Source: Sphingomonas sp. (GTDB lineage: Bacteria; Pseudomonadota; Alphaproteobacteria; Sphingomonadales; Sphingomonadaceae). From it: a stretch of 64,000 nucleotides of DNA. Shown here piece after piece: positions 27,345 through 39,316 of the stretch (the stretch's first letter is position 1; each line of letters begins with the position of its first letter). The DNA lies in contig NZ_JAHBZI010000001.1 in assembly GCF_019635515.1 (NCBI RefSeq), positions 62,001 to 126,000 on the forward strand. The letters are read 5' to 3'. A model generated the notes under the pieces. The model did not search any database, was not told where the DNA came from, and saw nothing but the letters and a program-made list of their open reading frames with translations. Both the position numbers and the translations under genes were made by a program.

Positions 27345-27417
27345 GCTCCTGCGAAAGCAGGAGCCCAGAGTCGCAGGCGCTACGCTTGGAACCTTCGACT
27401 CCTGCTTTCGCAGGAGT
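27345..27417. repeat. REP-like paired hairpin, family A, copy 2
   Basis: Unit 1 at 27345-27364 (GCTCCTGC-GAAA-GCAGGAGC) and unit 2 at 27398-27417 (ACTCCTGC-TTTC-GCAGGAGT), each a perfect hairpin and mutually inverted. It lies between folP and ccrM and could also act as a terminator or mRNA stabiliser after ccrM. Same design as copies at 8824 and 41883. Confidence 0.88.
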
Positions 27418-27427
27418 ACGAGAGAAG

Positions 27428-28759
<1,332 letters not shown>

Positions 28760-29641
28760 TCATTGCAGCTTGCCGATCCAATTCTGCGCGCGCTTGCCCA
28801 CCATGGTCGGCAGCAACAGTTCGCTTATGCCGCAAAACAGTCCGAGTAGCAGCGCCAGCGCCGGATCTTGTGCGAAGCCGGTCAGCCCCTTGCCGCCAAC
28901 CTCAGCGTTGACGAATCCCTTCGCCAGAAGCAGGCCGAGGATGGTCGTCAGCAGCCCCGCGAATATCAGGCGCGTTAGCGGAAGCAGGCGGTCCGTATCG
29001 GTGGCGATCAGGTCACGCAGTGTGAAGGTCGTCGTCCTGATCGCATAGGACAACCAGACGCCGCCCAGGCATCCGACCCACAGCATCATGAAGCACTGTG
29101 CGGTAAGCGGATCGACATGGATGGCCGTGAACACCGCCGATGTGCCGGCCACGAGCGCGATCGCAAGATAGGAGAGCAGGAAGAGGGCCGAAAGCGCCAG
29201 GGCGCGCTGGCCGAGATGCATGAGCCGCTGGTTCTTGATGCGCGTGCCTTCGGCATCGATCAGATCGGCGGCGACGCGATCGAGTGCCGCCTTGGCGACC
29301 TCGGGCATCGCGTTGTTTTCCAAACCCATCTGCGCGATCAGAAACAGCCGCGTATAATAGGGGCGAAACATCGGCAGCTGTGTGCCGTTTTCGGCGAGGT
29401 ACAGCGTTCGCACGACGGCCAGCGCGTCGTCGATCGCCGTCTGGAGATCGCGCTGATCCCTGGGCGGCGGACCGGCCGGAATGCCGAAATAGATATCGAC
29501 CGCTTCCCGCGCCGAGGGATCGGGTGGCTCCTTATCGATGGTCTCGGCCTTGACGAGATTGCCATTGGCGTCGGCCGGCCAGACCCTGTACCCGCCGACA
29601 GGCGGCACGACAGGCGGCACGACAGGCTGCGTGTCGGTCAT
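28760..29641 (-). CDS. Unknown four-helix membrane protein (paired with 29638 gene)
   Basis: 293 residues from ATG 29641, which overlaps the previous gene's stop as ATGA; MAKG at 29665 is an alternative start. A PVVPPVVPPV repeat (residues 6-15) opens a soluble region of about 145 residues with an amphipathic, mostly helical stretch (AVDIYFGIPAG, FRPYYTRLFLIAQMGLENNA). Four membrane helices follow at about 148-170, 182-201, 222-242 and 261-281. I recognise no family. It is inserted between ccrM and rnhB, which are usually neighbours, and might be an effector or stress protein; that is only a guess. Confidence 0.75.
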   Translation of the reverse strand: MTDTQPVVPPVVPPVGGYRVWPADANGNLVKAETIDKEPPDPSAREAVDIYFGIPAGPPPRDQRDLQTAIDDALAVVRTLYLAENGTQLPMFRPYYTRLFLIAQMGLENNAMPEVAKAALDRVAADLIDAEGTRIKNQRLMHLGQRALALSALFLLSYLAIALVAGTSAVFTAIHVDPLTAQCFMMLWVGCLGGVWLSYAIRTTTFTLRDLIATDTDRLLPLTRLIFAGLLTTILGLLLAKGFVNAEVGGKGLTGFAQDPALALLLGLFCGISELLLPTMVGKRAQNWIGKLQ

Positions 29642-29958
29642 CGGTCCGCTGATCCCTTTGGCCATTTTCCGATGATGCCGGCAGCCATGCTGACTTGGCC
29701 GGCCAGGCCGGTCAGTTGCAGGGCGATGTCCACTTCGCCCGCCTTGGCCAGCTCAGCACCGGCAACGGCAAGTTGATCGGCCTGGATCTTCAGTTCCGGC
29801 GCGCTCGGCAGATGTTCGATGTCGGGAGGCCATTTGCCGACGACTTCATTGAGAAGCGCATCATGCCTCAAATCGTCGATAAATGCCGGGTCTATCCCGT
29901 TCTCGGCAAGTTTGTTCGAAGCCTCTTCCAGGATTCTGGCTAAATCTTTCGAGTTCAT
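29638..29958 (-). CDS. Small soluble partner protein of unknown function
   Basis: 106 residues from ATG 29958. Mostly helical and acidic: MNSKDLARILEEASNKLAEN, GIDPAFIDDLRHDALLNEVV, KIQADQLAVAGAELAKAG. No Cys, no signal peptide, no membrane segment. Its stop overlaps the start of the membrane gene by ATGA, so the two are co-translated. The AT-richer, unstructured DNA at 29959-30149 separates it from rnhB. No family recognised; it could be the cytoplasmic half of a two-gene module. Confidence 0.65.
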   Translation of the reverse strand: MNSKDLARILEEASNKLAENGIDPAFIDDLRHDALLNEVVGKWPPDIEHLPSAPELKIQADQLAVAGAELAKAGEVDIALQLTGLAGQVSMAAGIIGKWPKGSADR

Positions 29959-30149
29959 ACGAAGCGATCCCGGCAAATTGCTGATCGGATTTACACAACC
30001 GCACGCAACGCGCCGTTCGATTCGACTTCGGAAAGGCAGCTACAGGCTAGATTGAGGTCCGCAGGAGTCCATCGGTTTTGCGTTCGATTTGGTCTCTATT
30101 TGCGGAGGGAATCGAAATTCAGATTGTCAACGATCGACAGCCAAATAGT

Positions 30150-30771
30150 TCACTCGGCTGCGATCGACCGTCCAAAATCGAAATGCGCCTGCGCGACCGG
30201 GGCGAAGCTCTTGCGGTGGTGCGGCGTGGGGCCGAGGGTGCGGAGCGCCTCCTGGTGGACCTTGGCGGCATAGCCCTTGTTGCTGGCCCAGCCATAGCCG
30301 GGGTGAAGCGCGTCGAGTTCGGCCATCATGCAGTCGCGGCGGTGCTTGGCGACGATCGAGGCGGCGGCGATCGAGAGACAGAGCGCGTCGCCGCCGATCA
30401 CCCATTGGCTGGTGTGCGGCCATCTGGGGCAGCGATTGCCGTCGACCAGCACCATTGCCGGAACGAAGCCCAGCGCATCGACCGCGCGGTGCATCGCCAG
30501 CATCGTCGCCCAGAGGATGTTGAGCGAATCGATCTCCTCGACCGTCGCGATGCCCAGGCCGACCCTGGCGCAGGCGAGCAGCTCGGCGCAGAGGCGTTCG
30601 CGCTTGCCGGCGGTGAGGGCCTTGGAATCGTCGATCCCCTCCGGGATGCATTTGGGGTCGAGCACGACTGCCGCGGCGACCACCGGACCCGCCAAGGGCC
30701 CGCGCCCGGCTTCGTCCACGCCGGCGACGGGTCCACCATGCGAGCGCTGGTATTTCCGTTCGAATTTCAGG

Positions 30772-30779
<8 letters not shown>
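30150..30779 (-). CDS. rnhB: Ribonuclease HII
   Basis: 209 residues. It removes ribonucleotides and RNA from DNA:RNA hybrids. VAGVDEAGRGPLAGPVV gives the catalytic Asp22-Glu23 pair, AMVLVDGNRCP the third acidic residue, and IAAASIVAKHRRD the fourth. The length is normal. Its start overlaps the end of the ThiD-VOC gene by 8 bases, so it belongs to the glmM operon. Confidence 0.96.
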
Positions 30780-31928
<1,149 letters not shown>

Positions 31929-31932
<4 letters not shown>

Positions 31933-32159
31933 GCGTCGCCCTTGAAGCGCGCTTCGGTCGAGGCCGGATAGCGCGCCAGCGTCGCGCCGACGCGGGTCGG
32001 CCGGTCCATCAGTTCGCCGCCGCAATTGGGGCAGCGCTCATCGAGGGCATCGGCGCATACCGCGCACCAGGTGCATTCCATCGAGCAGATGAACGCGCCG
32101 GGCTGGTCGGCGCGAAGCGCGGTGCCGCAGCGTTCGCAATCGGGGCGCATTTCCAGCAT
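31929..32159 (-). CDS. DUF1272-type zinc-binding protein
   Basis: 76 residues with three Cys pairs: DCERCGTALR, CSMECTWCAVCADAL and CPNCGGEL, the DUF1272 pattern, probably binding zinc. Function unknown. It overlaps glmM by one base upstream (TGATG) and thiD by three bases (GTGA) downstream, so these genes are tightly coupled. Confidence 0.85.
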
Positions 32160-33502
32160 CAGGCGGCGGCCTCGCGCACGGCGTCGCAGACGCGATCGAC
32201 GACGGTTTCGACATGGCCCGGCTCGTCGCCCTCGGCCATCACCCGGATCACCGGCTCGGTGCCCGAGGCGCGGATCAGCAGGCGGCCGCCGCGACCTTCG
32301 AGCTCGGCCTCGGCGGCGGCGATGGCCGCCTTGAGCGCGGCGTCTTCCAGCGGCTTGCCGCCCTTGAAGCGGACATTCTTGAGGACCTGCGGCAGCGGAT
32401 CGAAGCGGTGGAGGACTTCGCTGGCCGGCGCCCCGGCGCGGACGATCTCGGCGAGCACCTGCAGCGCGGCGACGAGGCCGTCACCAGTCGTGGCATAGTC
32501 CGAAAGGATGATGTGTCCCGATTGCTCGCCGCCGACATTATAGCCCGAGGCGCGCATCTTCTCGAGAACATAGCGGTCGCCGACCGCCGTGCGGACCATG
32601 CCGAGGCCCTGCGCGGCGAGATGGCGCTCCAGACCGAGGTTCGACATCACCGTCGTGACCAGCCCGCCGCCGGCGAGCTTGCCCTGCCGCGCCCAGCCGC
32701 CGGCGATCGTCGCCATCAGCTGGTCGCCGTCGATGACCTTGCCATTCTCATCGACGAGGATCAGCCGGTCGGCATCGCCATCAAGGGCGATGCCGAGATG
32801 CGCACCGCTGGCGACGACGGTCTCGCACAGGGTCGTCGGCGCGGTCGATCCGACGCCGTCATTGATGTTCTTGCCGTTGGGGGTGACGCCGATCGCGACG
32901 ACTTCGGCGCCCAGCTCCCACAGTGCCGACGGGGCGACCTGATAGGCGGCGCCATTGGCGCAATCGACGACGATCTTGAGCCCGTCGAGGGTCAGATCCT
33001 CGGGGAAGGTCATCTTGGCGGCGTGGATATAGCGGCCGCGGGCATCCTCGACGCGGCGGGCGCGGCCGATCTGCTCGGGCGCGGCCAGCGGGACATCGCC
33101 GTCGATCATCGCTTCGATCGCCAGCTCATCCGCATCGGAGAGCTTGTAGCCATCGGGGCCGAACAATTTGATGCCGTTGTCGCGGTATGGATTGTGGCTG
33201 GCCGAGATCATCACGCCCATATCGGCGCGCATCGACTGGGTGAGCATCGCCACCGCCGGGGTCGGCATTGGGCCGACCAGCACCACGTCCATGCCGACCG
33301 AAGTGAACCCCGCGACCATCGCGTTTTCGAGCATATAGCCCGACAGACGGGTATCCTTGCCGATGACGACGCGGTGCTTGTGCTCGCCGCGCAGAAAGTG
33401 GGCGCCGGCGGCCATGCCGACCTTCATCGCCATCGCCGCGGTCATCGGGTGGGCGTTGGTCGCGCCCCGGATTCCGTCGGTGCCGAAATATTTTCTTGCC
33501 AT
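32159..33502 (-). CDS. glmM: Phosphoglucosamine mutase
   Basis: 447 residues. It converts glucosamine-6-phosphate to glucosamine-1-phosphate for peptidoglycan and [39 protein letters not shown], and the catalytic serine loop [19 protein letters not shown] are present, as are [13 protein letters not shown] (metal loop) and [15 protein letters not shown] at the C-terminus. First gene of the operon glmM-DUF1272-thiD/VOC-rnhB. A large plus-strand frame across it is a shadow. Confidence 0.97.
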   Translation of the reverse strand: MARKYFGTDGIRGATNAHPMTAAMAMKVGMAAGAHFLRGEHKHRVVIGKDTRLSGYMLENAMVAGFTSVGMDVVLVGPMPTPAVAMLTQSMRADMGVMISASHNPYRDNGIKLFGPDGYKLSDADELAIEAMIDGDVPLAAPEQIGRARRVEDARGRYIHAAKMTFPEDLTLDGLKIVVDCANGAAYQVAPSALWELGAEVVAIGVTPNGKNINDGVGSTAPTTLCETVVASGAHLGIALDGDADRLILVDENGKVIDGDQLMATIAGGWARQGKLAGGGLVTTVMSNLGLERHLAAQGLGMVRTAVGDRYVLEKMRASGYNVGGEQSGHIILSDYATTGDGLVAALQVLAEIVRAGAPASEVLHRFDPLPQVLKNVRFKGGKPLEDAALKAAIAAAEAELEGRGGRLLIRASGTEPVIRVMAEGDEPGHVETVVDRVCDAVREAAA

Positions 33503-33572
33503 TACCGAGCTCTCGCGGCCTTGTTGGGATCAATGCGGCGAGCAATAGCGCCGCGAACCGAAAAGGGCGAGC

Positions 33573-34889
33573 ATGTCGCTGATCTTCCAATCCCTGAAAT
33601 TCCTGCTTGGCGATCCGAACAAGCCACAGGCGATGCGTATCCTTTTCGCCCTGGTCGCGGGGCTCATCGTCGGGGCGCTGTTCGCCGGTTATGCGCCGCA
33701 GCAAGGTCTGGCCGTCGCCGACTATGTCCAGCCGCTCGGGCAGGCCTGGCTCAACGGATTGCAGATGACGATCGTGCCGCTGGTGGTGGCGCTGCTGATC
33801 ACCGGCGTGACCGCGACCGCCGAGGCGGCGCAGGCCGGGCGGCTCGCGGGGCGGGCGATCCTGCTCTACGTGGTGGTGCTGGCGCTGTCGGCGGCGGCGG
33901 CTGCGATCCTGACGCCGCTGTTCCTCCAGCTCTGGCCGCTACCGCAGGAATCGGCGGCGAGCCTGCGCGCGGCGCTGGCCGGGGCCGAGCAGGTCGGCGA
34001 GGTGCCTCCGCTCGGCGAGTTCCTCGCGGCGATCATCCCGTCAAACATCGTCAAGGCGGCGGTGGACAACGCCTTCCTGTCGCTGATCATCTTCTCGCTG
34101 ATCTTCGCCTTCGCGATCACCCGTGTGATCGCCGAGGCCGGCAAATTGCTCGTCAATTTCTTCGCGGCGATCCGCGACGTGATGCTGGTGGTGATCAACT
34201 GGGTGCTGTGGATCGGCCCGATCGGCGTCGGCGCGCTGGCGCTGGTGGTCGGGGCCAAGGCCGGGACGGGCGCGTTCGGCGCGCTGCTCCATTATATCGT
34301 GACGGTGTCGGCGGTCGGCTTTGTCGTCGCCCTGTTCGCCTATCCGGTCGCGATCTTCGGCGGGCGGCTGAAGTTCGGGCGCTATGCGCGCGCGGCCCTG
34401 CCCAGCCAAGCGGTGGCACTCAGCACGCAAAGCTCGCTGGCGACGCTGCCGGTGATGATCGAGGGCGCGAGCAAGCTGGGCGTGCCGGTCGCGGTCTCGG
34501 GCGTGACGCTGCCGCTGGCGGTGGCGATCTTCCGCGCGACCGGCCCGGCGATGAACTTCGCGGTGGCGATCTATGTCGCCTCATGGTTCGGCGTGCCGCT
34601 CAGCGTGCCGACGCTGATCGTCGGCACCGTCGTCGCGACGCTGACCTCGCTCGGCTCGGTCAGCCTGCCGGGTACGGTCAGCTATGTCAGCGCGATCGCG
34701 CCGGTCTCCTCGGCGATCGGCGCGCCGATCGCGCCGCTCGGGCTGCTGGTGGCGGTCGAGACGATCCCCGACATCATGCGCACCGTCGGCAACGTCACCT
34801 GGGATCTGGCGACCAGCACCTGGCTGTCGCGCCACACCCGCAACGTGCCGCTCGACGAGGCGGATGCGATGCTGCGCGAGGAGGCATGA
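33573..34889 (+). CDS. Dicarboxylate/amino acid:cation symporter (DAACS family)
   Basis: 438 residues with about eight to ten membrane helices. The sequence PLVVALLITGVTATAEAAQA, SLIIFSLIFAFAITRVIAEA, ALPSQAVALSTQSSLATLPVM and TGPAMNFAVAIYVA corresponds to helices and re-entrant loops of the glutamate/dicarboxylate transporter fold (the STQSSLATLP loop). It imports dicarboxylates or amino acids with Na+ or H+ coupling; the substrate is undefined. A divergent start faces glmM, with 70 bases between. Confidence 0.92.
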   Translation: MSLIFQSLKFLLGDPNKPQAMRILFALVAGLIVGALFAGYAPQQGLAVADYVQPLGQAWLNGLQMTIVPLVVALLITGVTATAEAAQAGRLAGRAILLYVVVLALSAAAAAILTPLFLQLWPLPQESAASLRAALAGAEQVGEVPPLGEFLAAIIPSNIVKAAVDNAFLSLIIFSLIFAFAITRVIAEAGKLLVNFFAAIRDVMLVVINWVLWIGPIGVGALALVVGAKAGTGAFGALLHYIVTVSAVGFVVALFAYPVAIFGGRLKFGRYARAALPSQAVALSTQSSLATLPVMIEGASKLGVPVAVSGVTLPLAVAIFRATGPAMNFAVAIYVASWFGVPLSVPTLIVGTVVATLTSLGSVSLPGTVSYVSAIAPVSSAIGAPIAPLGLLVAVETIPDIMRTVGNVTWDLATSTWLSRHTRNVPLDEADAMLREEA

Positions 34890-35179
34890 GGACGGTATTG
34901 CCCCTGGCCTTGCTGCTGGCCGCGTGCGGGCAGGGGCCGGGCAAGGAGCCGCCCGGCAACCAGCCTGCTGAGGTCAACGCGCTCGCTGCCGAAGTCGATC
35001 AGATGGAAGGCGATATCCGGCTTCGCCAGCTCGAAAAGCGCATGGACGCGCTCGAGATGCGGATGGGCAATGTGACGCTGCGCGACGCCGATATCGACGC
35101 CCTCGAAACGCGTGTCCGCGCGGTGGAGGCGGCGGAAGCGGGCCAGCGGCTGAAGGCGAATCCGACGCCCGCACCCTAG
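34886..35179 (+). CDS. Small coiled-coil lipoprotein
   Basis: 97 residues. MRTVLPLALLLAACGQGPGK is a lipoprotein signal with lipobox LAAC (Cys14). Then a helical stretch with heptad-like spacing (VDQMEGDIRLRQLEKRMDAL, RMGNVTLRDADIDALETRV) likely forms a coiled coil. Its ATG overlaps the symporter stop by ATGA, indicating translation coupling. No family name. Confidence 0.7.
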   Translation: MRTVLPLALLLAACGQGPGKEPPGNQPAEVNALAAEVDQMEGDIRLRQLEKRMDALEMRMGNVTLRDADIDALETRVRAVEAAEAGQRLKANPTPAP

Positions 35180-36526
35180 CTATTTCATCAGCACCAGTTC
35201 CTCGGCCATCGACGGGTGCAGTGCGACGGTCTGGTCGAACTGGTCCTTGGTGAGTCCGGCCTTGACCGCGATCGCCGCCGCCTGGAGGATTTCGGGGGCG
35301 TCGGGGCCGATCAGATGCAGCCCGACGACGCGGCCGGTCGCGGCGTCGCAGACCATCTTGTAGAGCGCGCGCTCGTTGCGGTTGGCGAGCACATTCTTCA
35401 TCGCCCGGAAATCCGAGGTGTAGACCGAAACCGAGCCGAGCTTGTTGCGCGCCTGGCTCTCGGTCATGCCGACCCCGGCCATCGGCGGATGGCTGAACAC
35501 GGCGCTGGGGATGCAGTCATAATCGACCCGGTGCGGCTTGTTGCCGAAGATCGTGTCGGCGAACGCCTGGCCCTCGCGGATGGCGACTGGGGTCAGCTGG
35601 ACGCGATTGGTGACGTCGCCGACCGCATAGATCGAGTCGACCGAGGATTTGTTGTCGGCATCGACCTTGACCGCGCCCTTGTCGTCGAGCTCGACGCCGA
35701 CGTCGGCGAGGCCCAGCCCCATCGTGTTGGGCACGCGGCCGGTGGCGAACAGCACGCAATCGACTTCGACCGGATCATGGCCCGAGGTCTTGACCCTGAG
35801 ACAGCCGCTGTCGAGCTTCTCGATGCTCTCGAATTCCGAATTGAAACGGAATTCGATGCCCTTGGTCAGCGAGATCTGGAGCAGGCGGTCGCGGATCGCC
35901 TCCTCATAGCCCCGAAGAATCACGTCCGAGCGGTTGATCAGGGTCACCTTGGTGCCGAATTCGTTGAAGATTCCGGCGAACTCGTTGGCGATATAGCCGG
36001 CGCCGGCGATCATGATCCGGCGGGGCAGCGCTTCGAGGTGGAAGACCTCGTTCGACGTGATGCCATGCTCGCTGCCGGGGAATTCGGGCGAATGCGGGTG
36101 CGCGCCGGTGGCGATGAGGATGTACTTCGCGCTGATCTTCCTGCCGCTGGCGAGCGTGACTTCGTTGGCGCCCGAGACCGTGGCGCGCTCGAGGATGACG
36201 TCGACATTGTTGTTGGCGAGCGTCTGGCCATAGAGGCCGTTGAGGCGATCGACTTCGCCGAGAACGTTGTCGCGCAGCGTCGCCCAGTCGAAATCGCAAT
36301 CGGGAACCTGCCAGCCAAAGCGCTTGGCGTCCTTCAGATCCTCGGCGAAATGCGCACCATAGACGAGCAGCTTCTTGGGGACGCAGCCGCGGATCACGCA
36401 GGTGCCGCCGACGCGGAACTCCTCGGCGACCGCCACCTTCGCGCCATGCGCCGAAGCGATCCGCGACGCGCGCACCCCGCCCGAGCCGGCGCCAATGACG
36501 AAGAGGTCATAATCGTAATCGGCCAT
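35180..36526 (-). CDS. gor: Glutathione-disulfide reductase
   Basis: 448 residues from ATG 36526. FAD-binding LFVIGAGSGGVRASRIAS, the redox disulphide GGTCVIRGCVPKKL, the NADPH-binding IMIAGAGYIANEFAGIFNEF, and the C-terminal HPSMAEELV with the catalytic His are all present. It keeps glutathione reduced with NADPH, fitting the transhydrogenase and GST genes in the same window. A longer in-frame frame extends upstream but has no good start. Confidence 0.96.
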   Translation of the reverse strand: MADYDYDLFVIGAGSGGVRASRIASAHGAKVAVAEEFRVGGTCVIRGCVPKKLLVYGAHFAEDLKDAKRFGWQVPDCDFDWATLRDNVLGEVDRLNGLYGQTLANNNVDVILERATVSGANEVTLASGRKISAKYILIATGAHPHSPEFPGSEHGITSNEVFHLEALPRRIMIAGAGYIANEFAGIFNEFGTKVTLINRSDVILRGYEEAIRDRLLQISLTKGIEFRFNSEFESIEKLDSGCLRVKTSGHDPVEVDCVLFATGRVPNTMGLGLADVGVELDDKGAVKVDADNKSSVDSIYAVGDVTNRVQLTPVAIREGQAFADTIFGNKPHRVDYDCIPSAVFSHPPMAGVGMTESQARNKLGSVSVYTSDFRAMKNVLANRNERALYKMVCDAATGRVVGLHLIGPDAPEILQAAAIAVKAGLTKDQFDQTVALHPSMAEELVLMK

Positions 36527-36578
36527 CGGGAACGTCCTTGGAATGTGACAGTGCAGATAGGGAGCCGGGCTTCGCGGC

Positions 36579-36869
36579 TCAACGCTTGCGGACGAACTCG
36601 GCGCGCAGGACGAGGCCCTTGATGCCTTCATATTTGCAGTCGATCTCCTGCGCGTCTCCGGTCAGGCGGATCGACTTGATGAGCGTGCCGCGCTTGAGGG
36701 TCTGGCCCGCGCCCTTGACGGTCAGGTCCTTGATCAGGGTCACCTGATCGCCGTCCGCGAGGAGATTGCCAACCGCGTCGCGCACCTCGACGACCTCCGC
36801 CGCCGCAACTTGCGAAGCCGGCACCCATTCGCCGCTGGCTTCGTCATAGACATAATCTTCGTCGCTCAT
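36579..36869 (-). CDS. PhnA-like protein
   Basis: 96 residues. The C-terminal 70 residues match PhnA/YjdM: VEVRDAVGNLLADGDQVTLI, KDLTVKGAGQTLKRGTLIKS and DCKYEGIKGLVLRAEFVRK. The N-terminal zinc ribbon of E. coli YjdM is missing; instead there is a short YVYDEASGEWVPASQV stretch. Function not well known, and no phosphonate genes are near. Its start overlaps the pgi stop (ATGA). Confidence 0.85.
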   Translation of the reverse strand: MSDEDYVYDEASGEWVPASQVAAAEVVEVRDAVGNLLADGDQVTLIKDLTVKGAGQTLKRGTLIKSIRLTGDAQEIDCKYEGIKGLVLRAEFVRKR

Positions 36870-38359
36870 CCAAATGCCCTCCTGATCAAATCGTCGGTCG
36901 AGGCGTCGAAATCCATGCCACCCTGGTCCGCCGCCCTTGCCATCTGCTTGCCGAGCTCGACGCCGAACTGGTCGAACGGGTTGATGCCGAGCAGCACGGC
37001 GTTCACGAAAGTGCGCTGCTCGTAGAAGGCGATCAGCGCGCCAAGGGTTCGCGGGTCGAGCCGGTCGAGGAGGAGCGTCGAGGAGGGCCGGTCGCCGGGA
37101 TAGGCACGCGCCGGATCATCGGCATGCTTGCCCGCCATCAGCGCCGCGCCTTGCGCGAACATGTTGAGGAGGAGCTGGCGGTGGTGATCCTCGGCGAGGC
37201 CGTCGCCGGGCTCGATCACCCCGACGAATTCGACGGGCACCAAATGCGTGCCCTGGTGGAGCAACTGGAACACCGCGTGCTGGGCGTCGGTGCCGACCCC
37301 GCCCCAGGTGATCGGCGCGGTCGGCCAGGTCACCGTCTCGCCCTCGGCGGTGACGCGCTTGCCGTTCGATTCCATCTCGAGCTGCTGGAGGTAGCTGGGC
37401 AGCAGGCGCAGCCGCTCGTCATAGGCGAACACGCCGCGCGTCTCGCAGCCGCGCGCCTGCGTATAGTAAAGGTCGGCGAACGCGGCGAGGACCGGGGCGT
37501 TCTTCTCCAGCGGCGTCAGGCGGAAATGGCGGTCCATCTCGGCGGCGCCTTCGAGCAGTTCCTCAAACGCGTCCCAGCCGAGCGCCAGTGCGGCGGGGAA
37601 GCCGATCGACGACCATAAGGAATAGCGCCCGCCGACGCTTTCCGAAAAGGGCAGGATGCGGGTTTCGTCCACGCCCCATTCGAGCGCCTTTTCGGGCGCG
37701 GCGGTGAGCGCGATCACCTGGCCATAGGGGTCCTCGACGCCGCCCTCGCGCATCCACAGCAACGCGCTTTCGGCGTTGAGCATGGTCTCGGTGGTGGTGA
37801 AGGTCTTGGAGGCGATGGCGAGCAAGGTGGTGTGCGGATCGAAGCGGTCCATCGCCTCTTCCAACGCCACGCCATCGACATTGGAGACGATCGCGACCTG
37901 ATAGCGATCCGCATCGCGGCCGAGCGCATCGACGAGCAGATCGGGACCGAGCGCCGAACCGCCAATGCCGACATGGAGGATCGAGCGGACCGGGCCGAAC
38001 GCTTCGGCCTCGATCGCGTCGATCACCGCGCGCATGCGGTTGCGATAGGCGCTGGCCAGCGCGACGCTTTCCGGCGCGCCCTCGCCGCGCTCGGCGCTAT
38101 GCTCGGCGGCGCGGCCTTCGGTGACGTTGACGGCTTCGCCGGCGAACAGCGCGTCGCGCTTGGCGGCCAGGTCCATTGAGCCGGCGAGCGCGGCGAATGC
38201 GGAGATCGCCTCGGCGGTCAGGTGCGTCTTCGACCAGTCGAAATGGATTCCGGCGACATCGGCGCCGAGCGTCGCGACGCGGCCCTTGTCATTCTGAAAC
38301 AGCTTCGTCAGCGGCTCAGGCTTGAGTGCTTTGATCGCGGACCAATCGGGCAAGGCCAT
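36866..38359 (-). CDS. pgi: Glucose-6-phosphate isomerase
   Basis: 497 residues. It interconverts glucose-6-P and fructose-6-P. ILHVGIGGSALGPDLLVDAL, ASKTFTTTETMLNAESALL, and SVGGRYSLWSSIGFPAAL are the sugar-binding motifs; GGVGTDAQHAVFQLLHQGTH includes the catalytic His. ATG 38359 sits six bases after AGGAG; ATG 38365 has no spacing. The gene is downstream of nothing on its strand and is divergent from lepB. Confidence 0.95.
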   Translation of the reverse strand: MALPDWSAIKALKPEPLTKLFQNDKGRVATLGADVAGIHFDWSKTHLTAEAISAFAALAGSMDLAAKRDALFAGEAVNVTEGRAAEHSAERGEGAPESVALASAYRNRMRAVIDAIEAEAFGPVRSILHVGIGGSALGPDLLVDALGRDADRYQVAIVSNVDGVALEEAMDRFDPHTTLLAIASKTFTTTETMLNAESALLWMREGGVEDPYGQVIALTAAPEKALEWGVDETRILPFSESVGGRYSLWSSIGFPAALALGWDAFEELLEGAAEMDRHFRLTPLEKNAPVLAAFADLYYTQARGCETRGVFAYDERLRLLPSYLQQLEMESNGKRVTAEGETVTWPTAPITWGGVGTDAQHAVFQLLHQGTHLVPVEFVGVIEPGDGLAEDHHRQLLLNMFAQGAALMAGKHADDPARAYPGDRPSSTLLLDRLDPRTLGALIAFYEQRTFVNAVLLGINPFDQFGVELGKQMARAADQGGMDFDASTDDLIRRAFG

Positions 38360-38461
38360 GTTCATCTCCTGTCGGCCAGACCCCCTATCGTCCCAAACCT
38401 GCCCCTGCCAGCGGGATTCACCCGCTTGACCTGATCGCCCAGCCCAAGCAGAGCAAACCCC

Positions 38462-39316
38462 ATGGAAACCACGCCCTCCGACGAAGCCGTTCCCGCCGGC
38501 CAGGAAAACGAAGCTCCCGCCGCCGCCATGGCTGCCGAACCCAAGTCGGAATGGCGCGATCTGGGCGTTTTTCTGCTCAAGCTGGCCGCGATCGTCTTCT
38601 TCGTGCGCAGCTTCATCTTCTCGCCGTTCGTCATTCCCAGCGAATCGATGATGCCGCGGCTGCTGATCGGCGACTATCTGTTCATCACCAAATGGAATTA
38701 CGGCTATTCGCGGCATTCATTGCCGTGGAGCCTGCCGCTGATCCCGGGGCGCCTGTTCGGCGGCACGCCGACGCGCGGCGACGTGGTGGTGTTCAAGGCG
38801 CCGCCGACCAACAATACCGACTGGATCAAGCGCGTCATCGGCCTGCCGGGCGATACCGTGCAGATGGTCGGCGGTCAGCTGATCGTGAACGGCAAGGCGG
38901 TCCCCAAGCAGAAGATCGCCGACTTCACCCTGCCGATCACCCCCAATTTCACCAAGTGCCAGATCAATTTCCAGACGGTGGAAAACGGCCAACCCGTCTG
39001 CCGCATCCCGCGCTTCCGCGAGACGCTCGACAACGGCAAGAGCTATGACGTGCTCGACCAGGGCCTGAAGCCGCAGGACGATACCCAGATCTTCACCGTG
39101 CCGGCGGGGCATGTGTTCCTGATGGGCGACAATCGCGACAATTCGACCGACAGCCGCTTCAGCCATGAAGAAGGCGGGATCGAATTCGTGCCGCTGGAGA
39201 ATCTGGAGGGCAAGGCGGTGGTCAGCTTCTGGTCGACCGATGGCAACGCCAATTGGTTCCTGCCCTGGACCTGGTTCACCGCGGCCCGCTGGAGCCGCAT
39301 CGGGGAAGGCTTTTGA
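38462..39316 (+). CDS. lepB: Signal peptidase I
   Basis: 284 residues. It cleaves Sec and Tat signal peptides in the periplasm. A long cytoplasmic N-terminus (about 33 residues) leads to one membrane helix, then FVIPSESMMPRLLIGDYLF with the catalytic Ser62 and DWIKRVIGLPGDTV with Lys123. The box MGDNRDNSTDSRF is present. First gene of lepB-rnc-era, the usual order. Its stop overlaps the rnc start. Confidence 0.97.
   Translation: METTPSDEAVPAGQENEAPAAAMAAEPKSEWRDLGVFLLKLAAIVFFVRSFIFSPFVIPSESMMPRLLIGDYLFITKWNYGYSRHSLPWSLPLIPGRLFGGTPTRGDVVVFKAPPTNNTDWIKRVIGLPGDTVQMVGGQLIVNGKAVPKQKIADFTLPITPNFTKCQINFQTVENGQPVCRIPRFRETLDNGKSYDVLDQGLKPQDDTQIFTVPAGHVFLMGDNRDNSTDSRFSHEEGGIEFVPLENLEGKAVVSFWSTDGNANWFLPWTWFTAARWSRIGEGF

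Noticed and set aside
32213..35179. A 988-codon plus-strand open frame over glmM and the symporter
   Set aside because: It runs antisense to glmM and out of frame in the symporter; only its last 294 bases (34886-35179) form a real lipoprotein gene.
39253..39312. Longer RNase III start inside lepB
   Set aside because: It would overlap lepB by 64 bases; the TTG overlapping the lepB stop gives the normal family length.
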